From positions 1 to 35,188 of the forward strand of contig DUMA01000020.1 in the NCBI GenBank assembly GCA_012840135.1: a stretch of DNA of 35,188 nt, read 5' to 3'. Both the position numbers and the translations under genes were made by a program. Below are positions 1-8,060 of this stretch, piece by piece (positions within the stretch are counted from its first letter, which is position 1; each line of letters opens with the position of its first letter). This DNA is from Thermoanaerobacterales bacterium (lineage in GTDB: Bacteria > Bacillota > Thermosediminibacteria > Thermosediminibacterales > Tepidanaerobacteraceae). Below the pieces are notes generated by a model, which was not told the origin of the DNA, made no database searches, and saw nothing but the letters and a program-made list of their open reading frames with translations.

Positions 1-1
1 C

Positions 2-148
2 CAAGGAAACATGGATACGGGGCTTTATATCAAGGGCAGCCCTGAGTTTAAGTTAATAATACATTCTCATCCGCAATTTGATGGTGGGTCTTTTTCAAAA
101 AAAAACCTAAAAATACTTGACGCGATCTATAAATTTAGCTTCCCTTGA
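2..148 (+). CDS. 3' end of an unidentified protein, truncated by the window edge
   Basis: An open frame enters from the left edge and stops at TGA 146-148, giving about 48 residues that look protein-like (…IKGSPEFKLIIHSHPQF…, ending AIYKFSFP). There is an in-frame ATG at 11 but no ribosome-binding site that I can see, so it is more likely the end of a longer gene. The HSHP stretch resembles metal-binding HxHP motifs, but I do not recognise the family. The stop codon overlaps the proposed -35 element of the next gene, which fits a real gene boundary. A chance frame of this length is possible in AT-rich DNA. Confidence 0.35.
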   Translation, partial: QGNMDTGLYIKGSPEFKLIIHSHPQFDGGSFSKKNLKILDAIYKFSFP

Positions 149-174
149 GGAACAGACTATAAATGTGGTATAAT
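145..174 (+). promoter_or_regulatory. Extended -10 promoter for the RMD1-family gene
   Basis: TTGAGG (145-150) and TATAAT (169-174) are separated by 18 bases, and the -10 is preceded by TGG, making an extended -10. Transcription should begin near 181, only a few bases before the GGAGGA at 184-189. The upstream in-frame ATG at 163 lies inside this promoter and cannot be the start codon if the promoter is real. Confidence 0.5.
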
Positions 175-192
175 TTTCATACTGGAGGATTG

Positions 193-1017
193 ATGGCTTT
201 GGACCCCATAAAATTTAAGGCAGCTTCCCTTTGTAACGAAATTAATCTAAATCATCTGGCAAAACATTTCGGCTTTGAAAAAAAATTTCAATGGGACCAA
301 CCCCTCTTTTTATCTTCAAATCAGTTGAAGGGCATCCTGAAATTGCCGGAAAATAAATCAGCTTATATCTTTTCCTTTGGTTCAATAGTTTTTTTGAATT
401 TTGAGCATCATGAAATGATTGATCTTGTTGATTATCTTAAAAACATCGAAAAAGATCTCCTGAATGCCACGCTTGATTACTTCGATGACTACAGTCTGAT
501 TGTAAACCCCCAGGAAGAATTCACTATAAGTTATGATTATATGTCGGTACCCGAGATGAAAGATTTTTATTTAGAAATAATTGCGGTGGTACTGGCAAAA
601 TCGACCGCCCTTGACAGGATTGAAGTAGGCATCAATATATTACTTGATGACATTGAAGATATGATTCACTTCCTTGAAAAAGGGCATTTAAACATCTCCG
701 ACGAAAGGCTCGCCAGAGTATCGGGCAAAATCCTCGGTTTTAAATACAATACTATTTCATATGTCATGCTTCTCGATAAACCCGATATAACATGGGTGAA
801 TGAAGAAAGCCAGAATCTGTACAACGAACTGGAAAAACTGTTTGAACTGAGGGACCGATACGAAAAAATCCGCCACAAGACAGAAACGCTTCTGGATATT
901 ACCGATGTGTTTACAGGACTTGCTCACGCAAAAAGAGGTACCCGTCTGGAATGGATGGTCATAATTTTGATTTTTGCCGAAATTCTTTTATCAATAATTA
1001 TGTATATATGGAAATAA
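193..1017 (+). CDS. RMD1/YagE family (DUF155) protein with C-terminal membrane anchor
   Basis: This 274-residue protein matches the RMD1/DUF155 family. It has a mixed alpha/beta N-terminal part with the YIFSFGSIVF strand (residues about 55-65), a conserved middle AVVLAKSTALDRIE, a helical region with EL…LFELRDRYEKIRHK, and a single C-terminal transmembrane segment (WMVIILIFAEILLSIIMYIW) ending almost at the C-terminus. Family members in fungi are mitochondrial or meiotic proteins; the bacterial role is unknown. ATG 193 is chosen because GGAGGA lies just upstream and the in-frame ATG at 163 falls inside the promoter. The SD-to-ATG gap is short, so TTG 190 remains possible. The gene stands alone, followed by the phosphohexomutase on the same strand. 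Confidence 0.8.
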   Translation: MALDPIKFKAASLCNEINLNHLAKHFGFEKKFQWDQPLFLSSNQLKGILKLPENKSAYIFSFGSIVFLNFEHHEMIDLVDYLKNIEKDLLNATLDYFDDYSLIVNPQEEFTISYDYMSVPEMKDFYLEIIAVVLAKSTALDRIEVGINILLDDIEDMIHFLEKGHLNISDERLARVSGKILGFKYNTISYVMLLDKPDITWVNEESQNLYNELEKLFELRDRYEKIRHKTETLLDITDVFTGLAHAKRGTRLEWMVIILIFAEILLSIIMYIWK

Positions 1018-1073
1018 TATTTTGCAATAATAGATTATAGATGTTGCACGATAAAATTTGCGGAGGTGTCTTT

Positions 1074-2429
1074 GTGAAACTCAATCCCAATATTTTCAGG
1101 CAATATGACATAAGGGGTATTGTGGGACAGGATTTGGATGAAGAGGTGGCAAATACTTTGGGCAAGGCTTTCGGAAGTTTTGCCATTAAAAACGGTGAAA
1201 AAAAGGTCGTGGTGGGTTGCGATAACCGCTCCTCTTCTCCATCTTTAAAGAAATCCGTCATAGACGGCCTTATTTCCACCGGGTGCGATGTGGTAGACAT
1301 CGGCACCGTCGTCACTCCCATTTTTTATTACTCCCGAATCCGCTATGACATAAATCCCGGCATAATGGTCACCGCCAGCCACAATCCGTCAGAGTTCAAC
1401 GGCTTCAAGGTAGGTTTTGGGCCCGGAACCATATACGGTGAAGAAATTCAGGACCTTCGAAGAATGATGGAAAAGGGCGACTTTGTCAAAGGAAAAGGGA
1501 ATATATCATTTCTGGACCCCACCGAAGATTACATAAACATGATTTGCGAAAAAATACATCTCGATAGAAAACTAAGGGTAGGCGTGGATTGCGGAAACGG
1601 CACCGCATCCTTTTTCGCAGAAAAGCTTTTTAAACGTCTCGGAGTGGATGTATATCCGCTGTACTGCGATTCCGATCCGCACTTCCCCCATCATTTCCCC
1701 GACCCGGTAAAGCCTGAAAATCTCAAGGATCTGAGAGAACTGGTATTGAAAGAAAAACTGGATGTCGGCATCGGCTTTGACGGAGACGGAGACCGCATCG
1801 GTGTTGTGGACGACAATGGAAATGTCATATTCGGCGACATGCTGATGATACTTTTCTGGAGGAAAATCCTGCCAAAATACCCCGGCACTACCGCCATCGT
1901 AGAAGTAAAGTGCTCCCAGGCCCTTACCGAGGAAATACAAAAACTTGGCGGAAAGCCCATGTTCTACAAGACAGGGCATTCTCTCATAAAAGCCAAGATG
2001 AGGGAGATCGGGGCTGTGTTTACCGGCGAGATGTCGGGCCACATGTTCTTTTCGGACGAGTATTACGGCTATGATGATGCGCTGTATGCCGCCGCTCGGC
2101 TGCTCAGAATCCTGTCAAAAACCTCCCGCAAGCTCTCGGAGCTTTTGTCCGACGTGCCCCGGTATTACTCGACGCCGGAACTTCGGGTGCATTGCCCCGA
2201 CGAAGAAAAATTCAGGAAGGTTGAGGAAGTGAAGGAGTATTTCAGGGATAAATATCCAATGATTGAAGTAGACGGAGCCCGGGTGCTATTCCCTGAAGGC
2301 TGGGGCTTGGTGAGGAGTTCCAATACTGGCCCGGAGCTCATAGTGCGGTGCGAGGCCAGAACTCAGGAAGGATTGGAGAAAATAAAGGAAGAAATACAGG
2401 ATGCATTGAAACCGCTTAGACTGTTTTGA
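1074..2429 (+). CDS. Phosphomannomutase/phosphoglucomutase
   Basis: This enzyme of the alpha-D-phosphohexomutase superfamily interconverts hexose 1- and 6-phosphates through a phosphoserine. It has the N-terminal FRQYDIRG motif, the phosphoserine loop TASHNP at about residues 100-105, the metal-binding loop DGDGDR, and the sugar-binding GEMSGHMFF motif. The C-terminal domain contains the phosphate-binding RSSNTGPE. With the GTG start at 1074 it has 451 residues, the usual size for AlgC/ManB-type enzymes. GGAGGTG at 1062-1068 supports this GTG over the upstream ATG at 1041. The choice of mannose or glucose substrate cannot be read from sequence. A second paralogue lies at 31811-33148 on the other strand. 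Likely role: precursors for cell-surface polysaccharide or glycogen metabolism. Confidence 0.9.
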   Translation: MKLNPNIFRQYDIRGIVGQDLDEEVANTLGKAFGSFAIKNGEKKVVVGCDNRSSSPSLKKSVIDGLISTGCDVVDIGTVVTPIFYYSRIRYDINPGIMVTASHNPSEFNGFKVGFGPGTIYGEEIQDLRRMMEKGDFVKGKGNISFLDPTEDYINMICEKIHLDRKLRVGVDCGNGTASFFAEKLFKRLGVDVYPLYCDSDPHFPHHFPDPVKPENLKDLRELVLKEKLDVGIGFDGDGDRIGVVDDNGNVIFGDMLMILFWRKILPKYPGTTAIVEVKCSQALTEEIQKLGGKPMFYKTGHSLIKAKMREIGAVFTGEMSGHMFFSDEYYGYDDALYAAARLLRILSKTSRKLSELLSDVPRYYSTPELRVHCPDEEKFRKVEEVKEYFRDKYPMIEVDGARVLFPEGWGLVRSSNTGPELIVRCEARTQEGLEKIKEEIQDALKPLRLF

Positions 2430-2466
2430 TTTTTCTATAAAAAGGATTCCTTAATCAATTGATTTA

Positions 2467-2475
2467 TGTTAAAAT
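2467..2475 (+). promoter_or_regulatory. Possible extended -10 element for the coiled-coil gene
   Basis: TGTTAAAAT is an extended -10 form, about 30 bases before the ATG at 2506. No good -35 is present at the right distance (TTCCTT at best). The SD AAAGGGGGT (2490-2498) follows. Confidence 0.35.
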
Positions 2476-2505
2476 CAAATAAGAGCATTAAAGGGGGTAT
2501 TCTTA

Positions 2506-2910
2506 ATGGCGGATAAATTCGAAGAAAAAATGTATGAACTAATGGAAAAAATGTATGTGGAATTTAATAAAAAATTTGATTCAATGGATTCAAGATTGTC
2601 CGGTGTAGAAAATAGACTCGATTCTATGGATTCAAGACTGTCCGGCGTTGAAAACAGGCTCGATTCAATGGATTTAAGATTGTCCAGTGTAGAAAATAGG
2701 CTTGCAAAAGTAGAAATGAAAATTGACGGTGAAATCACAGATAAAATTAGGGCTCTGTTTGATGATAGGGAAGTTATCCACGATAAGCTTGATGATATCG
2801 GCGAGAAAATCGACAGGCTGCAGATGGATGTTAATCATTTGACAATGAAGACTGCGCACAATGATATCCGCATAATAGAATTGAGCAAATACATAAAAAA
2901 AGCAAGGTAA
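2506..2910 (+). CDS. Small coiled-coil protein with three 14-residue repeats
   Basis: This 134-residue soluble, highly charged protein is predicted to be almost entirely alpha-helical. Residues 25-66 are three copies of a 14-residue unit of the form DSMDSRLSGVENRL, giving heptad spacing of hydrophobics typical of a parallel coiled coil. The helix continues through AKVEMKIDGEI and a second coiled segment (DIGEKIDRLQMDVNHLTMK). There is no signal peptide or membrane segment. A strong SD (AAAGGGGGT) lies upstream. I do not recognise a specific family; similar short coiled-coil proteins with variable repeat number are common in Clostridia. The gene ends 15 bases before the convergent minus-strand ORF. 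Confidence 0.75.
   Translation: MADKFEEKMYELMEKMYVEFNKKFDSMDSRLSGVENRLDSMDSRLSGVENRLDSMDLRLSSVENRLAKVEMKIDGEITDKIRALFDDREVIHDKLDDIGEKIDRLQMDVNHLTMKTAHNDIRIIELSKYIKKAR
2578..2703 (+). repeat. Three tandem 42-bp in-frame repeats
   Basis: Units lie at 2578-2619, 2620-2661 and 2662-2703. Each encodes DSMDxRLSxVENRL, where the first two peptides are identical and the third has Leu and Ser changes. Synonymous differences (TTG/CTG, GGT/GGC, GTA/GTT) show the copies are not a very recent duplication. Confidence 0.95.
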
Positions 2911-2925
2911 ATTCCGCTACAAATC

Positions 2926-3336
2926 TTAATATCTGAATGTCATATAGCTCCATGTCAGCGGGTCCGGTACCGGAAGCTGAAGATATCCATTGGCTCTTAG
3001 TAAAGCCATGATGGAGTCAAAATTAGCCTTCTTATGGTGAAAAATTCTTGGCAGCAAAAAGGAATTGACAGTGCACAACCTGCCGCCCCCAAGCAGGGCA
3101 AAGTTGCACCTGTCGCAAGTCAGGGTGGATTTTTCCCTGTTCATTATCATATAAAAATCCATCGGTCTATTTTCCATGAAACTTCCGGGACACACCATGG
3201 AAAGCTTGAGTTTGAAGAGGGTAATTCTATCCTTCCGCTCGCGTACAAAACAATTGTCGGCGATTTTTAAAATTTTATCGGTCAGGGGCCCCTTTGTAAA
3301 ATCCAGTATGCTTCCATCGTATCGGAAATAATACAT
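2926..3336 (-). CDS. Hypothetical protein with a CxxC motif
   Basis: The product is a 136-residue protein of no family I recognise. It contains a TCDRC pair (residues about 74-78) that could bind metal, a KLSMVCPGSFMENR stretch and a hydrophobic/aromatic C-terminus (DPLTWSYMTFRY). There is no signal peptide or membrane segment. AAGGAG lies eight bases before the ATG, supporting a real gene. A shorter plus-strand frame covers the same DNA but has no SD. It is convergent with the coiled-coil gene and downstream of the second transporter operon, about 95 bases from the last permease stop. Its SD lies inside a hairpin (see 3340-3370), which may limit translation. Confidence 0.55.
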   Translation of the reverse strand: MYYFRYDGSILDFTKGPLTDKILKIADNCFVRERKDRITLFKLKLSMVCPGSFMENRPMDFYMIMNREKSTLTCDRCNFALLGGGRLCTVNSFLLPRIFHHKKANFDSIMALLRANGYLQLPVPDPLTWSYMTFRY

Positions 3337-3339
3337 AAG

Positions 3340-3370
3340 CTGCCCACTCCTTAAAATATAGGATGGGCAG
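3340..3370 (-). promoter_or_regulatory. Hairpin that encloses the SD of the 136-residue hypothetical gene
   Basis: CTGCCCA-c-TCC (3340-3350) pairs with GGATGGGCAG (3361-3370) around a 10-base loop, with a single bulged base. On the minus strand the SD AAGGAG (3347-3352) is half inside the 3' arm, immediately before the ATG at 3336. No U-tract follows on that strand, so RBS masking is more likely than termination. Confidence 0.4.
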
Positions 3371-3431
3371 TTTCTTGTACTATATTCATATGTATTTTAA
3401 ATATTTTTCTCTAAACTTACCATAATTAAAC

Positions 3432-4409
3432 TTAAGCGTTAATGCTTGTTTTAGAAACTGATTCAAATCTCTTTTCACTTAAAACTTTTCCAGTCTTTTC
3501 TATAAATAATGAAAATAGTATAACAAAGCCGACTACAGCATTTTGCCAGTAAGAAGAAATTCCCAAAATATTCATGCCGTTAGTCAATAATGTCATAATT
3601 ACAGCTCCGATAAAAGTCTGAGCCACGCCGCCCTCACCACCGGAAAAAGGAGTTCCTCCGATGAGAGTGGCGGCTATAGAATTTAATGTGAAGTCGGTAC
3701 CTATAACCGCTTCTGCCGCATTTAATCTTGATATATACAATAATCCCACAATAGCTGAAAGTAATCCATTAATCGAATAAATCGATATTATTATCTTATC
3801 TGTATTAACTCCTGATAACCTTGTAGCTGTTTTATTGGAACCGGTAGCATAAATGTTTCTACCGTAAATAGTTTTGTAGGTAACAAATACCAGTACAATT
3901 GTCATTATTGCCATTTCATAAATTAAAGCCGGTACACCGAGGAACTGACCACTTCCTAAAAATCTAAAAACAGCTGAAAATCCATAGATTTGAGTCCCGC
4001 CCATATATACATAAGCAAGCCCTCTTGCGACCCAATCCATACCGTACGTGGCGATAAATGGCGATAGACCTATTTTGGTTATCGAAAGGCCGTTAATACT
4101 GCCGCATAAAAAACCAATAATCAAACCAATCAATATCCCGCCTATAATATTTCCTGACTTTAGAAAGCTTGCAGCTATACAAGATGATAATGCAAGAACT
4201 GATCCCATTGATAGATCTATTCCGCCTGTAACTATTGCTAACGTCATTCCATAACTTACCATGCTGAGCAACGCTGCCTGTGCTAAGATATTCATCTGAT
4301 TTTGAAATGTAAGGAAATGGGGACTCAACAAAGAAAAACCTGAAAATAATAATATTAGTATAAAAAATCGTGCATACTTTATTAGTAATTTTATGTTATT
4401 AGATGCCAT
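3432..4409 (-). CDS. CUT2 sugar ABC transporter permease (RbsC family), second of a pair
   Basis: This 325-residue integral membrane protein of the RbsC/BPD_transp_2 type has 8-10 predicted hydrophobic segments. Family signatures visible are TLAIVTGGIDLSMGSVLAL (residues 56-74, the conserved GGIDLSVGS region) and AATLIGGTPFSGGEGG. It overlaps nothing: the stop of the previous permease and this ATG are one base apart (TGATATG), so translation is almost certainly coupled. GGGGGAA precedes the ATG. It is the last gene of the GntR-controlled operon. It differs clearly from its neighbour at 4411-5376, so the transporter probably uses a permease heterodimer. The substrate is not readable; context suggests a cyclitol or related sugar. 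Confidence 0.88.
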   Translation of the reverse strand: MASNNIKLLIKYARFFILILLFSGFSLLSPHFLTFQNQMNILAQAALLSMVSYGMTLAIVTGGIDLSMGSVLALSSCIAASFLKSGNIIGGILIGLIIGFLCGSINGLSITKIGLSPFIATYGMDWVARGLAYVYMGGTQIYGFSAVFRFLGSGQFLGVPALIYEMAIMTIVLVFVTYKTIYGRNIYATGSNKTATRLSGVNTDKIIISIYSINGLLSAIVGLLYISRLNAAEAVIGTDFTLNSIAATLIGGTPFSGGEGGVAQTFIGAVIMTLLTNGMNILGISSYWQNAVVGFVILFSLFIEKTGKVLSEKRFESVSKTSINA

Positions 4410-4410
4410 A

Positions 4411-5376
4411 TCATTTCCCCCATTTCTTTGCTTTATATTTTTCGTTTAATACATCGATTATGATTATTAGAACTATAATAAATCCTATTAACGTAAATTG
4501 TATCGGAGGGGTAAAACCGTAAAGATTCAAACCGTTCATTAAGATTGCTATTATTAATGCTCCTATTAGAGTGCCGACAATTCCTCCCCTTCCACCTTCA
4601 AAGGGTGTCCCTCCTATCAATGTTGCGGCAATAGCGTCAAATTCATAACCGGAACCGGCTATGGGGCTTGCCGAATTTACTTTCGATGCCAGTACAATCC
4701 CGGCTATGCCGGCCAGTATCCCACTTAGAATGTAAGTCTTAAAAACAATCGCTTCCGTATTAATTCCGGCATATTTGGATATTTGTTCGCTGCCTCCCAC
4801 AGAATAAACATTACTGCCGAAAGTGGTGCGCAGTGTCAAAAATACAAGCAAAATAGTAATACCAGATGCAATTAATACAATTACCGGTAAACCAAACAAA
4901 GAACCGTCACCCAAAAATCTAAAATCGTTTCCAAAGCCGGGGACTGTAGCACCATTGGTAATGACCAGAGCCAGGCTCTGAATAATTCCCATACTGGAAA
5001 AAGTCACTATCCAGAAGTCAAATCCCTGGTAACTTATAAGATAGCCATTAAACATTCCCAGTAAAGCTCCGGCCACCACACCTAGAAAAACAGAAATCCA
5101 TACCGGCATTCCGTTATGAATCATTAATCCCGTTACAACTCCCGTCAAAGACATTATGGAACCGATAGACATGTCGATTTTACCGAGCAATATGGTCAAT
5201 GTCATTGCGAACGAAGCAATCACCAGGATGGAAGCCTGTTCAAGTATGTTTATAAAATTATTCAATGTAAAAAAATAGGGTGTCGTTATACTGAATATAC
5301 AGACCACGGCTAACAGGCCAAACAAAATGCCGGGTACTTTTTTAAATTTATTTTTTGAGTTTATTAGATTAACCAT
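4411..5376 (-). CDS. CUT2 sugar ABC transporter permease (RbsC family), first of a pair
   Basis: The protein is a 321-residue polytopic membrane protein with the RbsC-family motif LLGKIDMSIGSIMSL (where GGIDLSVGS is usual) and AATLIGGTPFEGGRGG. The GGID motif is changed to GKID, a mild divergence from the norm. The start overlaps the last codons of the ATPase gene by 8 bases, and GGGAG lies at good spacing before the ATG. Together with the downstream permease, the ATPase (5369-6889) and the lipoprotein (6955-7911) it forms a complete importer. Confidence 0.88.
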   Translation of the reverse strand: MVNLINSKNKFKKVPGILFGLLAVVCIFSITTPYFFTLNNFINILEQASILVIASFAMTLTILLGKIDMSIGSIMSLTGVVTGLMIHNGMPVWISVFLGVVAGALLGMFNGYLISYQGFDFWIVTFSSMGIIQSLALVITNGATVPGFGNDFRFLGDGSLFGLPVIVLIASGITILLVFLTLRTTFGSNVYSVGGSEQISKYAGINTEAIVFKTYILSGILAGIAGIVLASKVNSASPIAGSGYEFDAIAATLIGGTPFEGGRGGIVGTLIGALIIAILMNGLNLYGFTPPIQFTLIGFIIVLIIIIDVLNEKYKAKKWGK

Positions 5377-6889
5377 GCTTTTCTCCCTTTCCTATGGCAA
5401 AGCTTATTATTTTCTCTTGATTATAATTTTGATGATCAAATTCGGCTACAATTTTTCCCTGATACATTACATATATTCTGTCGGTCAATCCCATTATTTC
5501 TTTAATGTCCGACGATATCATCATTATTGCCCGGCCTTTTTTAGCCAGTTCATCCATTATCTCATATATTTCCGCTTTTGCCCCTACGTCTATACCGCGA
5601 GTCGGTTCATCGAAAATAATAATATCAGACTCCGTTAAAAGCCATTTTGCCAGTACCACTTTCTGTTGATTACCGCCACTTAAATTTTTAACTATTTTAT
5701 GAGCATCCGGTGTGGCTATGTTTAATTCTTTAATATACTTTTTAGAAATCTCCAGTTCCAATTCCTCTTTTAATATGCCGGAAGGAAATACTTTTTTCAA
5801 ACTTGCCTGGACGATGTTTTGCTTCACCGACATTTTTATATTCAGTCCTTCTTCTTTACGATCTTCGGGTAACAAACCAATTTTGTTCTTCACCGCTTCG
5901 GTTGGAGTTAATTTGCTCAATTTCCTGCCGAAAACATATATACTCCCTTTATCCGGCTTGTATTCGCCAAAAACCGTTTTGGCTACCTCCGTCCTTCCAG
6001 CACCAACTAGACCGTAAAATCCCACTATTTCTCCTTCGTGTATTTTAAAGCTTACGTCACGAATTCTTTTATTTAGAGTCAATCCCTCGACCCTTAACGC
6101 TTCCTTACCTATCTTGTTGTACGTCCTGGTGTAGAGATTCTCTATCTTCCTTCCGACCATCATTTTTACCAGTTCATCAGTAGAAGTGTCGCACACCTCA
6201 ACTGTTCCAATGTATTTACCATCTCTCAGCACGGTGACCCTGTCGCCAATAATCTTGATTTCTTCAAGCCTGTGAGAAATATATATAATGCTTACACCTT
6301 TTGCCTTAAGTTGCAGAATTATATTAAAAAGTTTGTCTATTTCATTTTTTGTGAGGGTGGCAGTGGGTTCATCCATGATAAGTATTTTTACTTCGCTTGA
6401 AAGAGCTTTGGCTATTTCTACCATCTGTTTTTGCGCAACGCCCAAATCTTTTACTAAAGCATATTCGTTTATATTTATTTCCAGTGAATCCAGCAACTCT
6501 CTACATTTTTTGTACATGACACTTCTATCTATTACATCCACTAATTTTAAGTTCTTTCGTGGTTCTTTTCCCAGGTAAATATTTTGCGCTATGTCTCTAA
6601 AAGGTAAAAGGTTAAATTCTTGATGTATGATTCCGATTCCCAGTTTTTCCGCATCCTTGACCCCATTGATGGTAACCTCTTTATTATCAATAAAAATCTT
6701 CCCGCCATCTTTTTTGTAGACGCCACAAAGTATCTTCATTAATGTTGATTTTCCGGCACCATTTTCGCCCAGAAGTACATGAACTTCTCCCTGTTTTACT
6801 TCTAAACTGACTCTGTCTAATGCCAGGACTCCGGGAAATTCTTTCGTAATATTTTCAAGGCGCAAAATTACATCATTTTTAATACTCAT
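5369..6889 (-). CDS. CUT2 sugar ABC transporter ATPase with two ABC domains (RbsA family)
   Basis: This 506-residue cytoplasmic ATPase has two fused ABC domains. Domain 1 (about 1-245) has Walker A GENGAGKST, signature LGVAQKQMVEIA and Walker B ILIMDEPTATLT. Domain 2 (about 255-500) has a degenerate Walker A (GLVGAGRTE), signature LSGGNQQKVVLAKW and Walker B IIIFDEPTRGID. This asymmetry is normal for RbsA/XylG/MglA proteins. GGGGGG lies eight bases before the ATG. It follows the lipoprotein gene after a perfect hairpin and overlaps the next permease by 8 bases. The substrate is unknown. Confidence 0.92.
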   Translation of the reverse strand: MSIKNDVILRLENITKEFPGVLALDRVSLEVKQGEVHVLLGENGAGKSTLMKILCGVYKKDGGKIFIDNKEVTINGVKDAEKLGIGIIHQEFNLLPFRDIAQNIYLGKEPRKNLKLVDVIDRSVMYKKCRELLDSLEININEYALVKDLGVAQKQMVEIAKALSSEVKILIMDEPTATLTKNEIDKLFNIILQLKAKGVSIIYISHRLEEIKIIGDRVTVLRDGKYIGTVEVCDTSTDELVKMMVGRKIENLYTRTYNKIGKEALRVEGLTLNKRIRDVSFKIHEGEIVGFYGLVGAGRTEVAKTVFGEYKPDKGSIYVFGRKLSKLTPTEAVKNKIGLLPEDRKEEGLNIKMSVKQNIVQASLKKVFPSGILKEELELEISKKYIKELNIATPDAHKIVKNLSGGNQQKVVLAKWLLTESDIIIFDEPTRGIDVGAKAEIYEIMDELAKKGRAIMMISSDIKEIMGLTDRIYVMYQGKIVAEFDHQNYNQEKIISFAIGKGEKHG

Positions 6890-6916
6890 TATTGATTCCC
6901 CCCAGGTTTTGAGTCT

Positions 6917-6947
6917 GTGAGGTATTACACCGAGTGTAATACCTCAC
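6917..6947 (-). repeat. Perfect 14-bp hairpin between the lipoprotein and ATPase genes
   Basis: GTGAGGTATTACAC (6917-6930) and its exact reverse complement (6934-6947) are separated by CGA. There is no U-tract on the minus strand, so it is not a standard terminator. The position just after the binding-protein stop fits an mRNA-stabilising or partial-termination element that raises binding-protein levels over the membrane components. Confidence 0.8.
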
Positions 6948-6954
6948 TTTACAA

Positions 6955-7911
6955 CTATTGTTGTAAATACTGATCCACATTGTTTTCATCCACTATTGTG
7001 GTTTCTACTACTATTCTTTCGTCAACGGGCTCATTATTTAAAATTTTAAATGCCGCCTCTACTCCCTGGTAGCCCTGATCATAGCTCTTTTTGTCGCAAG
7101 TAAGAGTCATTTTACCTTCCTTAATAGCTTGAATGGCATCTTTATTGGCATCTAAACCCGCAATCATGATCTTTCCGGTAAGGCCGGCCTGATTGACCGC
7201 TTCCACCGCTCCCATGGCCATCTCGTCATTTGAAGCAAAAATGGCATTTATATCAGGATGAGCCTGCAAGAGGTTCTGTGTAACCTGCATCGCTTCTGCC
7301 CTGTTCCAGTTGGCGGTCTGAGACGCTACAACATTAATATTCGGGTATTTTTTAAATGTATCGACGGCGCCGTTTTTCAAATCAATGGCACTTTGAGCGC
7401 CGGCTTTACCCTCGAGTATGATTACTTTGCCTTTTTCACCCATCTTTTTAGCCAGCGCTTCGGCAACTTTACTAGCGGCATCATAGTTTTCGACAGCCAC
7501 AAAGGTCTCGGTTTTGCCTCCGCCAACTTTGGTGTTCACATTTATTATCGGAATGCCTGCGGCGTTAGCCTTTTCGACAGCCGGAATTATGCCTTTGGTA
7601 TCTGCCGGCACCAGAATTATGGCATCAACCTTTTTTGTTATCGAATCTTCGACCTGGCGAATCTGTTCTTCATTATTATCGGCCTTCAATGGTGCCAGAA
7701 CGGTTAATTCAACACCGAGTTTGGCAGCGGCATCTTCCCCACCTTTTTTGACCGCCTGCCAGGTGGGATTTACTAGATTCTTCAAAATCATTACTACTTT
7801 CTTTTTCTCGGATTTAGATGCATCGTTTGCCTGCTGGCTTTTAGAGCCACACCCTGTAAAGAAAAGAAGGCCCATTACCAAAAGTGATACTAATAGATAA
7901 CTTTTTTTCAT
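6955..7911 (-). CDS. CUT2 transporter solute-binding lipoprotein (RbsB-like)
   Basis: This periplasmic-binding-protein-like lipoprotein of 318 residues has a signal peptide with lipobox FTGC (cleavage before Cys at about residue 21), then a Ser/Lys/Gln-rich linker and two Rossmann-like lobes of the Peripla_BP_4 type (KNLVNPTWQAVKKGGEDAA…, DAIILVPADTKGIIPAVEKA…, AIFASNDEMAMGAVEAV). ATG 7911 is chosen because GGGAGGG (7917-7923) sits just upstream; the TTG at 7926 would place the SD inside the gene. It captures the substrate for the ATPase and paired permeases downstream. It is related to but clearly distinct from the lipoprotein at 21718-22692, so the two transporters probably differ in substrate. 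Confidence 0.9.
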   Translation of the reverse strand: MKKSYLLVSLLVMGLLFFTGCGSKSQQANDASKSEKKKVVMILKNLVNPTWQAVKKGGEDAAAKLGVELTVLAPLKADNNEEQIRQVEDSITKKVDAIILVPADTKGIIPAVEKANAAGIPIINVNTKVGGGKTETFVAVENYDAASKVAEALAKKMGEKGKVIILEGKAGAQSAIDLKNGAVDTFKKYPNINVVASQTANWNRAEAMQVTQNLLQAHPDINAIFASNDEMAMGAVEAVNQAGLTGKIMIAGLDANKDAIQAIKEGKMTLTCDKKSYDQGYQGVEAAFKILNNEPVDERIVVETTIVDENNVDQYLQQ

Positions 7912-8060
7912 CAAATACCCTCCCAAAATAAGATTTTAACAGTTCTTTATTATAATTTTTTTATTATTATCACCCCTCTCTATTTTTCTAATATTATTTC
8001 CCCGGGGATTTATTTGAACATACTGTATTTTTAACAAGTAAAACCGTCGCATTAATCAAA

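Noticed and set aside
118-134. TTGACG with TATAAA nearby as a promoter
   Set aside because: The spacing between the two elements is far too short; the TTGAGG/TATAAT pair further on is better.
3034-3270. Plus-strand 78-codon frame inside the minus-strand CxxC gene
   Set aside because: No SD, while the minus-strand frame is longer and has AAGGAG at proper spacing.
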